This document shows positions 52,302-61,157 of a stretch of 64,000 nucleotides of DNA, in pieces; the first letter of the stretch is position 1; every line of letters begins with the position of its first letter. Origin of the DNA: an uncultured Muribaculaceae bacterium. Its GTDB lineage: Bacteria > Bacteroidota > Bacteroidia > Bacteroidales > Muribaculaceae. A program made the translations under genes and the position numbers. Under the pieces are notes generated by a model, which was given only the letters and a program-made list of their open reading frames with translations, searched no databases and was not told where the DNA came from. Where the stretch lies: NCBI GenBank assembly GCA_910579845.1, contig CAJTWL010000009.1:1-64000 (forward strand), given 5' to 3'.

Positions 52302-53429
52302 TTAATCATACAGCCTGATACCAAGTCTCTTCTCTCTTTTGTGAATCATTTCAGTAAGAAGAATATTCAACGCCACAAGAGACACCACATCTATGAGAAT
52401 AATCCAAACTGATTCCAAGTATACTGAAAGCAGAACATTCAACAACACCATCAGCATATCAGCGGCAACAATCAATATCAATGCCTTTGACTGATGAAAG
52501 CCTAAAGCAAGCAGTTTATGATGTATATGCGTTTTATCCGGAAGAAATGGACTACGACCATGCCTGATCCTGTGAAAGAACACCCTTACCACATCAAAGC
52601 ACGGCAACATCAACGGAGATATCGCCATGACAAAAACATTATAATCTTTCCCGACACCATCATCCGGAGTGTTAAAAACCACAATCGCAAGAAATGCCAG
52701 AATCAGCCCTATGGTGAGGGATCCGGTATCTCCCATAAATATCTTCGTGTGTTTATCCGCACGTCCGAACACATTGTAATAGAAGAATGGAATCAAGGTG
52801 CCGAGCGTAGCCCCCGCAAGCATCATATACCCATAATGGCCTGTAGCCCACAAGACATATGAATACCATACAAGCGCAACCGCACTCAATCCCGAAGCCA
52901 GTCCGTCTATCCCGTCTATTAAATTAATGGCATTTACGACATATATTATACCAAATATGGTAAAAAGCAATCCGAACCATACCGGCAATTCATTTATCCA
53001 AAGAAAACCATGCAGATTCCTTACCCATTCTCCCGAGAATGTTATAAGGACACCGGCTACAACCTGTGCCACAAATTTTGCCCTATACTTTACACCGACA
53101 AGATCATCCGCGAGACCAACCAGATAAATAAGCGTAAGCGAACACATCAGAAACGCTATGCTCATACCCGACTGTTTCATCACAGACACCACATTTCCGG
53201 GATATACCTGCAGATTAAATCCTATTGTTATACAAAAAGCAAACAACAATGCCGGCATAAAGGCAATCCCGCCAAGTCTGGGAACAACACCTGTATGAAT
53301 CTTTCTCGCATTGGGAGTATCAAACAGGTTACGTCTGAATGCAATCAATAAAATTTTGGGGATTATCAATCCTGTCAATAGTATTGATATGCCCAAACAT
53401 ATTATGTAATTAATTGTCCAGTGTTCCAT
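52302..53429 (-). CDS. WecA/MraY-family undecaprenyl-phosphate glycosyl-1-phosphate transferase
   Basis: Integral membrane initiating enzyme that puts the first sugar-phosphate on undecaprenyl phosphate. At 375 residues it has about ten helices. Family motifs are present: GVVPRLGGIAF, GLADDLVGVKY, NAINLIDGIDGLASGLS, FMGDTGSLTIG and the HIHH motif at 301-304 in LPDKTHIHHKLLALG. It is the intact parent of the fragment at 47367. It is the first gene of the minus-strand capsule run. Confidence 0.93.
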   Translation of the reverse strand: MEHWTINYIICLGISILLTGLIIPKILLIAFRRNLFDTPNARKIHTGVVPRLGGIAFMPALLFAFCITIGFNLQVYPGNVVSVMKQSGMSIAFLMCSLTLIYLVGLADDLVGVKYRAKFVAQVVAGVLITFSGEWVRNLHGFLWINELPVWFGLLFTIFGIIYVVNAINLIDGIDGLASGLSAVALVWYSYVLWATGHYGYMMLAGATLGTLIPFFYYNVFGRADKHTKIFMGDTGSLTIGLILAFLAIVVFNTPDDGVGKDYNVFVMAISPLMLPCFDVVRVFFHRIRHGRSPFLPDKTHIHHKLLALGFHQSKALILIVAADMLMVLLNVLLSVYLESVWIILIDVVSLVALNILLTEMIHKREKRLGIRLYD

Positions 53430-53534
53430 TTTATCTACGATATAACACCATATATCTCAGATAATCAATAAACGACCTCATTAAGATAGATATCGCCAGA
53501 TCATGTTGATCAATGAGAGTTTATCCTTATTCTA

Positions 53535-53565
53535 CAAAATTACAACTTTTTATCCAATACTCCAA
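53535..53565 (-). promoter_or_regulatory. Promoter of the WecA-like gene
   Basis: On the minus strand TTGG (53562-53565), a 19-base spacer and TAATTTTG (53535-53542) match the consensus, about 105 bases ahead of the start codon. The 53430-53748 gap also carries the panB promoter on the other strand and no gene. Confidence 0.65.
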
Positions 53566-53667
53566 TTTATCTACACAACGAACATCTGAATTCAAATTCA
53601 GATTGATTCGTTTTTTTGACAGAATAACCTGGCTTATATTCGTTCACAAGAGTGCGTCGGCAAGAAT

Positions 53668-53698
53668 TTTGAGCTTATATAGATTATTGCTAATTTTA
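53668..53698 (+). promoter_or_regulatory. Promoter of panB
   Basis: TTTG (53668-53671), a 19-base spacer and TAATTTTA (53691-53698), one base from consensus, 50 bases ahead of the panB ATG. Confidence 0.6.
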
Positions 53699-53748
53699 CA
53701 CCCGATAGAATTAATAAGCTTAAAAAAATAAAAACACCGATACAGATT

Positions 53749-54570
53749 ATGTCAACAAACACTGTAGACAATACCCGCAAAGTCACCACCCGTCGCCTGA
53801 CGGAGATGAAACAAAGAGGTGAAAAAATATCAATGCTTACCTCTTACGATTACTCAATGGCAAAAATAGTCGATGCCGCCGGCATAGATGTCATTCTTGT
53901 AGGAGACTCCGCGTCAAACGTTATGGTCGGCAACACCACAACACTACCGATCACACTCGACCAGATGATTTACCATGCAAAATCCGTTATGAATGGAGTA
54001 AGCAGGGCTCTGGTTGTGGTAGATATGCCGTTCGGTTCCTATCAGGGCAACTCAAAAGAAGCCCTTGCCTCTGCCATTCGCATAATGAAAGAAAGTCAGG
54101 CAGAAGCTGTAAAGATAGAAGGAGGAGCAGAAATTCGTGAATCGATCGAACGCATATTGTGTGCGGGTATTCCAGTCATGGGGCACCTGGGGCTCACTCC
54201 GCAATCCATAAATAAATTCGGCACTTATAATGTTCGTGCAAGAAAAGAGGAGGAAGCAAACAAACTGATTGAAGACGCCCATATCCTTGAGGATTTAGGC
54301 TGCTTTGCTCTTGTGCTTGAAAAAATTCCGGCAGAATTGGCTGAAAGAGTGGCAAAAGAACTTACCATACCTGTAATAGGCATAGGAGCAGGAGGAGGCG
54401 TTGACGGACAGGTATTGGTGATCCATGACATGCTTGGTATAAACCAGGGATTTTCTCCAAGATTCCTTCGCAGATACGCAGATCTGGCAACCATAATGAC
54501 AGAGGGAGTACAGCACTATATTTCCGATGTAAAGTCCGGTGATTTCCCATCAGAAGCAGAATCTTATTGA
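53749..54570 (+). CDS. panB: 3-methyl-2-oxobutanoate hydroxymethyltransferase
   Basis: First committed step of pantothenate (vitamin B5 / CoA) synthesis, adding a hydroxymethyl group from methylene-THF to ketoisovalerate. Signatures are MLTSYDYSMAKIVDAAGID, VGDSASNVM and VVVDMPFGSYQ. KIEGG, VMGHLGLTPQS and IGIGAGGGVDGQVLVIHD follow. At 273 residues it is complete. It stands alone with its own promoter between the capsule operon and tRNA genes. Confidence 0.96.
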   Translation: MSTNTVDNTRKVTTRRLTEMKQRGEKISMLTSYDYSMAKIVDAAGIDVILVGDSASNVMVGNTTTLPITLDQMIYHAKSVMNGVSRALVVVDMPFGSYQGNSKEALASAIRIMKESQAEAVKIEGGAEIRESIERILCAGIPVMGHLGLTPQSINKFGTYNVRARKEEEANKLIEDAHILEDLGCFALVLEKIPAELAERVAKELTIPVIGIGAGGGVDGQVLVIHDMLGINQGFSPRFLRRYADLATIMTEGVQHYISDVKSGDFPSEAESY

Positions 54571-54595
54571 CAATTACAATTTTTTTTGATTTTTC

Positions 54596-54626
54596 TTGCT
54601 GAGTTATCAAAAATTTTATAATTTTG
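54596..54626 (+). promoter_or_regulatory. Promoter of tRNA-Pro
   Basis: TTG at 54596-54598, a 20-base spacer and TAATTTTG at 54619-54626, followed by CACTCGC. The same start-site sequence occurs at the tRNA-Asp promoter. Confidence 0.7.
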
Positions 54627-54689
54627 CACTCGCTTTTAAACCGAATAATTGCTTCTGCAAGGAAGATCATATCGGCAAAGCATATAAAT

Positions 54690-54764
54690 CGGGGTGTAGC
54701 TCAGTAGGTTTAGAGTACGCGTCTGGGGGGCGTGAGGTCGCAAGTTCGAATCTTGTCACCCCGA
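54690..54764 (+). tRNA. tRNA-Pro (GGG)
   Basis: 75-base cloverleaf. Acceptor CGGGGTG pairs with CACCCCG, discriminator A; T-loop TTCGAAT; anticodon loop CTGGGGG gives anticodon GGG reading CCC/CCU. CCA is not encoded. A strong terminator follows directly. Confidence 0.95.
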
Positions 54765-54765
54765 C

Positions 54766-54802
54766 AAAAAGCTGATGAATAAATTCATCAGCTTTTTTTT
54801 TG
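54766..54802 (+). terminator. Intrinsic terminator of tRNA-Pro
   Basis: GCTGATGAA (54771-54779) pairs perfectly with TTCATCAGC (54784-54792) around a TAAA loop, flanked by an A-run and followed by nine or more T. A textbook terminator. Confidence 0.9.
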
Positions 54803-54953
54803 TAAAAGCATTTGATATATGCAGGACATGGACAACTGACAGACTCCAATACAAACCAATAGAAAATCCACTGTACAAATCATTGATATAAAAGTTCATA
54901 TCCAGACGACTTGTCTTTAATCTTGTTTTTTATTGTAAATTTTTAAGAATTTA

Positions 54954-54985
54954 TTTGGTCAATTAAAAAAAAGATTATAACTTTG
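54954..54985 (+). promoter_or_regulatory. Promoter of tRNA-Asp
   Basis: TTTG at 54954-54957, a 20-base spacer and TAACTTTG at 54978-54985, then CACTCGC. An exact consensus match, 42 bases ahead of the mature tRNA. Confidence 0.75.
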
Positions 54986-55027
54986 CACTCGCAATCGGGA
55001 AGCAAATCTCGGTGGCAACCCCAAAAT

Positions 55028-55101
55028 GGTGCGGTAGTTCAGCTGGTTAGAATACATGCCTGTCACGCATGGGGTCGCGGGTTCGAGTCCCGTCCGCACC
55101 G
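55028..55101 (+). tRNA. tRNA-Asp (GTC)
   Basis: 74-base cloverleaf with acceptor GGTGCGG / CCGCACC, discriminator G, anticodon loop CTGTCAC giving GTC, and T-loop TTCGAGT. CCA not encoded. Confidence 0.96.
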
Positions 55102-55114
55102 CTGAGGAGAGAGG

Positions 55115-55155
55115 AAGAGCAGCAGAGTAAACTTAGGTTTCCTGTTGCTCTTTTT
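55115..55155 (+). terminator. Intrinsic terminator of tRNA-Asp
   Basis: AAGAGCAGCAG (55115-55125) pairs with CTGTTGCTCTT (55142-55152), 11 bp with one wobble, followed by a short T-run. The right arm runs up to 41 bases ahead of aroQ. Confidence 0.75.
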
Positions 55156-55192
55156 CGCAATATATACATTTTTCACTATATCACTTCCAAGA

Positions 55193-55624
55193 ATGACGAT
55201 AGGCATTATAAACGGACCTAATTTAAACTTACTCGGTTTCCGCAAACCCGAAATATATGGAAACGAGATATTCGAAAATACTCTGAAAAATCTAAAGCAA
55301 GACTTCCCTAATGTTGATTTAAACTACTTTCAATCCAACATCGAGGGAGAGATAATCGATTTTATCCAGAAAATCAACCGGGATAAGGATTATATCGGCA
55401 TCGTTCTGAATCCGGGAGCATACGCCCATTATTCATATGCCATTGCCGACGCCATTGCCGACAGCACATTACCTGTAATTGAAGTTCACATATCAAACAT
55501 TCATGCTCGCGATGAATTCCGGGCAAAATCCGTAACAGCCCGTATGGCGGATGCAGTATTGACAGGATTCGGAAGAGACGGATACCGTATGGCTATAGAC
55601 TACCTGATCTGCAACCACAAATGA
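55193..55624 (+). CDS. aroQ: Type II 3-dehydroquinate dehydratase
   Basis: Third step of the shikimate pathway, 3-dehydroquinate to 3-dehydroshikimate. MTIGIINGPNLNLLGFRKPE begins the dodecameric type II enzyme. FQSNIEGEIIDFIQK, LNPGAYAHYSYAIADAI (catalytic Tyr/His region), EVHISNIHARDEFR and GFGRDGYRMAIDYL follow. I take the ATG at 55193 (143 residues) because the fold begins there; upstream frame is the tRNA-Asp terminator. Overlaps the next gene by four bases. Confidence 0.95.
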   Translation: MTIGIINGPNLNLLGFRKPEIYGNEIFENTLKNLKQDFPNVDLNYFQSNIEGEIIDFIQKINRDKDYIGIVLNPGAYAHYSYAIADAIADSTLPVIEVHISNIHARDEFRAKSVTARMADAVLTGFGRDGYRMAIDYLICNHK

Positions 55625-56256
55625 CACCTGAATTAACACAATATATCGAAGATCACATCTCCAGACAACCCGGATATCTTTGCGATATAGAACGGGAAGC
55701 CAATCTGCACCTTTTAAACGGGCGTATGTGTTCAGGCAATATTCAAGGTCGCCTGCTTTATATGCTCACGAAAATGATAAATCCACGCAACGTGCTTGAA
55801 CTCGGGACTTTTGCCGGATTTTCGACACTGTGCATTGCTGAGGCACTTGGAGATGACGCACATATTGAAACAATAGAGATAGATGATGAACTGGAAGATT
55901 TTATTCTCGCAAATTTCAATAAATCACCATTCTCTGATAAAATCAGACTTCATATAGGACCGGCAGAGAGCATAATGAAGACAATGAATACGGAATCTTT
56001 CGATATGATTTTTCTCGATGCCGACAAGCGCAGATATTGTGAGGATTTCCTTTTAGCCCTCCCTCTGCTGAAAAGAGGCGGTTATATTATTGCCGACAAT
56101 ACTCTATGGGACGGACACGTAGTAAACCCAGGCAAATCACATGACCCACAGACTGCAGGCATAATGGCATTCAACGATATGATCGCGTCTCGAACAGATA
56201 TTGAAAACGCAATAATCCCTATCCGCGACGGACTGACACTAATCCGAAAGAGATAA
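55621..56256 (+). CDS. Class I SAM-dependent O-methyltransferase
   Basis: Catechol/caffeoyl-CoA-type O-methyltransferase fold of 211 residues. VLELGTFAGFSTLCIAEAL (SAM motif I, about 60-78), IETIEIDDELEDFILANF, FDMIFLDADKRRYCEDF with a metal-binding Asp, and GGYIIADNTLWDG are present. Substrate unknown. Such genes commonly sit near aroQ in Bacteroidetes. The stop is about 100 bases ahead of rbfA. Confidence 0.9.
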   Translation: MTPELTQYIEDHISRQPGYLCDIEREANLHLLNGRMCSGNIQGRLLYMLTKMINPRNVLELGTFAGFSTLCIAEALGDDAHIETIEIDDELEDFILANFNKSPFSDKIRLHIGPAESIMKTMNTESFDMIFLDADKRRYCEDFLLALPLLKRGGYIIADNTLWDGHVVNPGKSHDPQTAGIMAFNDMIASRTDIENAIIPIRDGLTLIRKR

Positions 56257-56362
56257 CATGGTGAATATATTTCTCATTCGACACAAATGAAATAAGCAAG
56301 CAATAAAATTTAAACGATTTTAATTCATATGTGTTTAAGAGTACAAAAACAATTAGAATATT

Positions 56363-56707
56363 ATGGAAGGTAAAAGAATAGCAAAGATATCAAGACTGGT
56401 TCAAAAAGAACTTAGCGAGATATTCCGTCGCCAGACAGCCGCGATGGGAAATGTATTGGTAACGGTGAGTGCGGTACGCGTATCTCCGGATCTCAGTATA
56501 GCCAAAGCTTACTTAAGTATTTTCCCACCTGAGAAAGGCTCCGAGATATTGGAAAATATCCGCACTCAATCAAAAACCGTACGCTATGAACTGGCACAGG
56601 CAGTAAAATCAGTTTTACGTAAATGCCCGGATCTGCAGTTCTATCTTGACGACTCTCTCGACTACATAGACAACATAGACAGATTACTCGCTTCAGATAA
56701 AAAATGA
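56363..56707 (+). CDS. rbfA: 30S ribosome-binding factor A
   Basis: KH-fold assembly factor for late 30S maturation and cold adaptation. It opens RIAKISRLVQKELSEIFRRQ and shows VSAVRVSPDLSIAKAYLSIF and the C-terminal LQFYLDDSLDYIDNIDRLL. At 114 residues it has normal length. The stop overlaps the permease start (ATGA). Confidence 0.93.
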   Translation: MEGKRIAKISRLVQKELSEIFRRQTAAMGNVLVTVSAVRVSPDLSIAKAYLSIFPPEKGSEILENIRTQSKTVRYELAQAVKSVLRKCPDLQFYLDDSLDYIDNIDRLLASDKK

Positions 56708-57921
56708 GTTTCTTTCTGACACCGCGACTGGCGTGGCGTTATCTTATTTCAAAAAAATCCCACAACGCAGTGGGAGCGATTTCCGTTGTAGCTATTGTCG
56801 GCATGTCTGTAGCCACAGCGGCTATGATATGTGTGCTTTCCGTATTCAACGGTTTTCAGGATTCTATCGGCGAAAGGCTTGACCGCATATCCCCCGACAT
56901 ATTGGTCACACCGGCAAAGGGGAAGGTTTTCTCAGATGCGGACAAAATTGCAGACAAAATAAAAAAACTTGAATTTGTCGCTGCCGCTACCCCTACTATG
57001 ACAGACAACGCCCTTGCAATAGCCGGATCGCACGAAATGCCAGTAACACTAAAAGGCGTTGTTAACGAAGATTACAACAAGGTTGTCGAGCTTTGTTCCA
57101 TACTCCTTGACAAGGAACAGAATTCCCCGTCGTCCGCTTCATACGCCTCTATAGGAGCCGCATCCGCATTACATATATATCCTGGAGACAATCTCGTAAT
57201 ATTTGCTCCGAAAAGACACGGCAGAGTAAACATGGCAAATCCGGCTGCGTCTTTCATAACGGACTCAATATTTATCGGTCATATTTTCCAATCTAATCAG
57301 AAACGGTTTGACGAGAATCTTGTTATAACAGATTATGGCACTGTAGCAGATCTCCTGCAATATGACACAGAAGCCTCCGCTATAGAAATAAAGCTTAATA
57401 GCGATGCAGACCCGGAAAAAGCCGTATCCCGGATATCAGATCTACTCGGATCATCTTTCACAGTCAAAGATCGCGCACGACAACAAGAGACAGATTTCAG
57501 AATGATCCAGATTGAAAAATGGATCACGTTCCTTCTGTTATTCTTCATACTTGTAATAGCCTCATTCAATATAATTTCATCGCTTTCAATGCTTGTTCTC
57601 GAAAAGAGAAACTCGCTTGACACACTTCGTGCCTTAGGAATGAAAAAGGAACTTGTAGGATCAATATTTTTCTGGGAAAGTATATTCGTAACAGGAATCG
57701 GAGGTGCTTCAGGGATTGTCGTCGGTGTATTGCTGTGTCTTGCACAACAGAAATATGGATTTATAAAAATTTATGGAGACCCGGACACATTGATCATGAA
57801 AGCTTACCCTGTCGCAGTAGAATACTCAGACATACTGCTGACTCTCTTGCCGATATTAATCATCGGCTTTGTCACAGCCGGCATCACATCCGCCTATGCA
57901 CGCTCACAATGTCATTCCTGA
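56704..57921 (+). CDS. LolC/LolE-type ABC transporter permease
   Basis: FtsX-like permease of 405 residues that should release lipoproteins from the inner membrane towards the outer membrane. The first helix (about 22-48, AVGAISVVAIVGMSVATAAM) is followed by a large periplasmic MacB-like domain. Three C-terminal helices (about 272-295, 318-345, 372-395) include the EKRNSLDTLRALGMKK segment. The ATPase partner is not in the window. Coupled to rbfA. Confidence 0.88.
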   Translation: MSFFLTPRLAWRYLISKKSHNAVGAISVVAIVGMSVATAAMICVLSVFNGFQDSIGERLDRISPDILVTPAKGKVFSDADKIADKIKKLEFVAAATPTMTDNALAIAGSHEMPVTLKGVVNEDYNKVVELCSILLDKEQNSPSSASYASIGAASALHIYPGDNLVIFAPKRHGRVNMANPAASFITDSIFIGHIFQSNQKRFDENLVITDYGTVADLLQYDTEASAIEIKLNSDADPEKAVSRISDLLGSSFTVKDRARQQETDFRMIQIEKWITFLLLFFILVIASFNIISSLSMLVLEKRNSLDTLRALGMKKELVGSIFFWESIFVTGIGGASGIVVGVLLCLAQQKYGFIKIYGDPDTLIMKAYPVAVEYSDILLTLLPILIIGFVTAGITSAYARSQCHS

Positions 57922-58014
57922 ACCTCCGGTATAATCCACTCAAAACTTGAAATTGTATTTTTATGTAGTCAAATGTTAATTTTTGACAATTTGCTACTTT
58001 TTAATAAATTTTTA

Positions 58015-58044
58015 TTGTTTTTACCTGATTTTTGTTTAATTTTG
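58015..58044 (+). promoter_or_regulatory. Promoter of the Lrp-family regulator
   Basis: TTG (58015-58017), a 19-base spacer and TAATTTTG (58037-58044) match the consensus; the leader to the ATG at 58156 is about 105 bases, AT-rich, and without an obvious hairpin. Confidence 0.7.
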
Positions 58045-58155
58045 CATCGAATTTAGAGAATTGCAATTTAGACCATATATCTATCATAGATTTAAATACA
58101 AAGATTCTCTTACAATATATTAGTATAACCTATTTATAAAAATTATCGAATTCCC

Positions 58156-58635
58156 ATGGACAAAATCGACAAACTCGATCGTAAAATCCTGAACATAATC
58201 ATGCAGAACGCACGTATTCCTTCAAAGGATGTTGCTGTACAATGTGGTGTATCCCGCGCCGCAATACATCAAAGAATACAGCGTCTTATCGACATGAAGG
58301 TCATTATCGGTTCAGGATACAACGTAAATCCTAAATTATTAGGATTCAGCACCTGCACCTACATTGGCGTAAAACTCGAAAAGGGCTCAATGTACCGCGA
58401 AGTGGTTAAAGAATTCAACAAAATCCCGGAAGTGGTAGAATGCCATTTCACCACAGGTCCCTACTCTATGCTTATCAAGGTATATGCACAAGACAACCAG
58501 CACCTGATGAAACTGCTGAACGACAATATCCAGCATATAGACGGTGTAACCGAGACCGAGACACTTATATCACTTGAACAGAGCATGAACCGTCAGATTC
58601 ACATTGACACAGGCGAACCCTTTGTGGCTAAGTAA
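58156..58635 (+). CDS. Lrp/AsnC-family transcriptional regulator
   Basis: Feast/famine regulator of 159 residues. N-terminal winged helix (DKLDRKILNIIMQNARIPSK, then VSRAAIHQRIQRLIDMKVI) and a C-terminal RAM ligand-binding/oligomerisation domain (CTYIGVKLEKGSMYREVVKE; VECHFTTGPYSMLIKVYAQD). Likely senses an amino acid. Its targets are not evident; the next gene is a YfhO protein 32 bases on. Confidence 0.92.
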   Translation: MDKIDKLDRKILNIIMQNARIPSKDVAVQCGVSRAAIHQRIQRLIDMKVIIGSGYNVNPKLLGFSTCTYIGVKLEKGSMYREVVKEFNKIPEVVECHFTTGPYSMLIKVYAQDNQHLMKLLNDNIQHIDGVTETETLISLEQSMNRQIHIDTGEPFVAK

Positions 58636-58667
58636 TAACCGGGAATATTCCCAAAATCCTATCCGAC

Positions 58668-61130
58668 ATGAAGGATTTCCACTTATCAAAAAATAAGATC
58701 TATACAATTCTGGCCGTAGCATTTCTTGCTCTGACGGCCATTATTTTTTTCTTCCCCGATGATATAGAGGGGAATGTACTCCAGCAACACGATATACAGC
58801 AGGGTATCGCCAATGGACAAGAGGGTACCGCTTTCCAGGAAGCTACGGGGGAAACCACACGCTGGACCAATTCCCTTTTCGGAGGAATGCCTAATTTTCA
58901 GATATCTCCGTCTTATCCCGCGGGCAAAGCAATAAGCTGGATATGGAGTGTCTATACCCTCGGTCTTCCGTCACCGGCAAATCTGCTTTTCGCTATCATG
59001 CTGGGGTTCTTCATAATGTGTCTGTGCCTGCGATTTAAATGGTATAACGCCTTATTCGCCTCAATCGCATGGGGATTCTCTTCATACTTCATTATTATCA
59101 TCGGGGCCGGACATATCTGGAAATTCATCACACTTGCTTATATTCCTCCCACGATCGGTGGCGTTGCTCTCTGTTATCGAGGCAGATATATGGCAGGAAC
59201 CGCGTTGTCTTCCCTTTTCGGTGCACTTCAATTGCAAAGCAACCACCCACAGATGTCATATTATTTCATCTTCGTAATATTTGCGATGATAATCGCATGG
59301 CTATGCTCCGCGATCAAAAAACACGAGATGAAAAAATGGTCTATTGCTACAATATGTACCATATTCGCCGGCATACTTGCAGTTGAAGTAAACTCTGCAA
59401 GTCTTTACAACACATATGAATATTCCAAGGAAACAGTAAGAGGCAAAAGCACGGAACTCACTCCTGCCGAAGGAGCGACTGCCAAGGGTATGGACAGAGT
59501 GGCCATAACACAATGGAGTTATGGAATAGACGAAACATTCACTCTTCTTATTCCCAATGTAAAAGGCGGTGCCACAATAAAGCCTGTTGCCGGAGAGTCT
59601 CAGCTCCTTTCTATCGCCGATACAGAAAAAGCTGACGAGATAAACATGTCTCCGGAAGAGAGACAATTTATGGCTCAATTTCCACAATATTTCGGAGACC
59701 AGCCTCTAACCAATGGTCCGGTATATGTCGGAGCTTTCATTCTACTACTTGCCATTATGGCAATGTTTGTAGCTGACGGATCTATGAAATGGGCTCTGTT
59801 CGGAGTCTCAATTCTCGCCATTCTTCTCAGCTGGGGACACAACTTCCAGCCTTTCACTGATTTCTTTATAGATAATTTTCCTGCCTATAATAAGTTCAGA
59901 GCTGTTTCAAGCATTCTTGTTATTGTAGAATTCTCAATACCGCTGCTTGCCGTGCTCTCCATACGTAAGATACTGGACACACCGGATTTCCTTGAGAAAT
60001 ATGGCTGGGTTTTCTATACGATATTCGGTCTTGGGGCTGTTATATGCTTCTTTGGATGGGTTGCCCCGTCATTGTTCGGGGATGCGTTCAGCGCAGAGGA
60101 GACACACCAGCTTACCGAAGTCGGAGCCTTCTCCAACCCTGCTTATTATAACATAATCAATGCTGTAAAAGAGAGTAGACTGTCGCTCGTCAGCGCAGAT
60201 TCTCTTCGTTCTCTTATTTTCATTCTTTTAAGCGGTGCACTGATAATGTTATATCTGAAGAAAGTAATAACAGGCAAGGCTATATTTGTTTGCCTGCTCT
60301 CTGTTGTTGCGCTGTTCGACCTCTTCTTTATAGGCAAAAGGTATGTGAACTCAGAAAATTTCACTCGCCCCGCACTTGAAGAATCAACATTCAAAAAGAC
60401 CGCTGCCGACGAAGCAATCCTGAAAGACACCTCCAATTACCGTGTATTCGACATTCCGGGAATGCAATCAGCACGGTCATCGTATTTCCATAAGACAATT
60501 GGCGGATATCATGCGGCCAAACTCACCCGATACAACGACCTTCTGACACACCAGATTTCAAAAGGCAACATGAGAGTGATCAATATGCTCAATGCCAAAT
60601 ATTTCCTTAATGGTGAAGAGTATCAGGTAAACCCTGAAGCATTAGGCAATGCATGGTGGGTCGACTCCATAACATATGTCCCTAATGCGGACAATGAAAT
60701 GACAGCGTTGGATTCTCTGGCGACAGACCATATCGCTGTTGCTGACCGAAAATTTGAGAAGACATTGGGAAAAGCTTCACAGATTATGCCAGGCGATACG
60801 ATATACGAGACATCATATGCTCCAAATAAGTTGACATACAAATATAAATCAGCCAAAAGAGGTATCGCTGTTTTCAGTGAAATATTCTTCCCCTGGGGAT
60901 GGACAGCTACGGTTGACGGCAAAGAACTGCCGATAGGACGTGTAAATTATGTGCTTCGTGCTTTGAACCTGCCGGCAGGAGAACACGAAATAGCTTTCCG
61001 CTTCGATCCCAAGTCTGTAAAAGTCACCAACACTATCTCTATAGTAGCGGTAATTGTGATCTACCTGTTGCTGGCAGGTTCGGTTGCCATGCTGTTTTAT
61101 CGCAGAAAAAAAGAACAACGTACCAACTAA
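58668..61130 (+). CDS. YfhO-family membrane protein
   Basis: Large integral membrane protein of 820 residues with about 12-14 helices in the first 550 residues and a final helix near 795-815. The periplasmic C-terminal domain (about 570-790) includes FFPWGWTATVDGKELP, a YfhO signature. YfhO proteins are implicated in glycosylation of surface polymers in Gram-positives; in Bacteroidetes the role is undefined. The N-terminal FFPDDIEGNVLQQHDIQQG is typical of the Bacteroidetes version. Confidence 0.85.
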   Translation: MKDFHLSKNKIYTILAVAFLALTAIIFFFPDDIEGNVLQQHDIQQGIANGQEGTAFQEATGETTRWTNSLFGGMPNFQISPSYPAGKAISWIWSVYTLGLPSPANLLFAIMLGFFIMCLCLRFKWYNALFASIAWGFSSYFIIIIGAGHIWKFITLAYIPPTIGGVALCYRGRYMAGTALSSLFGALQLQSNHPQMSYYFIFVIFAMIIAWLCSAIKKHEMKKWSIATICTIFAGILAVEVNSASLYNTYEYSKETVRGKSTELTPAEGATAKGMDRVAITQWSYGIDETFTLLIPNVKGGATIKPVAGESQLLSIADTEKADEINMSPEERQFMAQFPQYFGDQPLTNGPVYVGAFILLLAIMAMFVADGSMKWALFGVSILAILLSWGHNFQPFTDFFIDNFPAYNKFRAVSSILVIVEFSIPLLAVLSIRKILDTPDFLEKYGWVFYTIFGLGAVICFFGWVAPSLFGDAFSAEETHQLTEVGAFSNPAYYNIINAVKESRLSLVSADSLRSLIFILLSGALIMLYLKKVITGKAIFVCLLSVVALFDLFFIGKRYVNSENFTRPALEESTFKKTAADEAILKDTSNYRVFDIPGMQSARSSYFHKTIGGYHAAKLTRYNDLLTHQISKGNMRVINMLNAKYFLNGEEYQVNPEALGNAWWVDSITYVPNADNEMTALDSLATDHIAVADRKFEKTLGKASQIMPGDTIYETSYAPNKLTYKYKSAKRGIAVFSEIFFPWGWTATVDGKELPIGRVNYVLRALNLPAGEHEIAFRFDPKSVKVTNTISIVAVIVIYLLLAGSVAMLFYRRKKEQRTN

Positions 61131-61157
61131 ACGGCAACATCAAGTAGTCAAATATAA

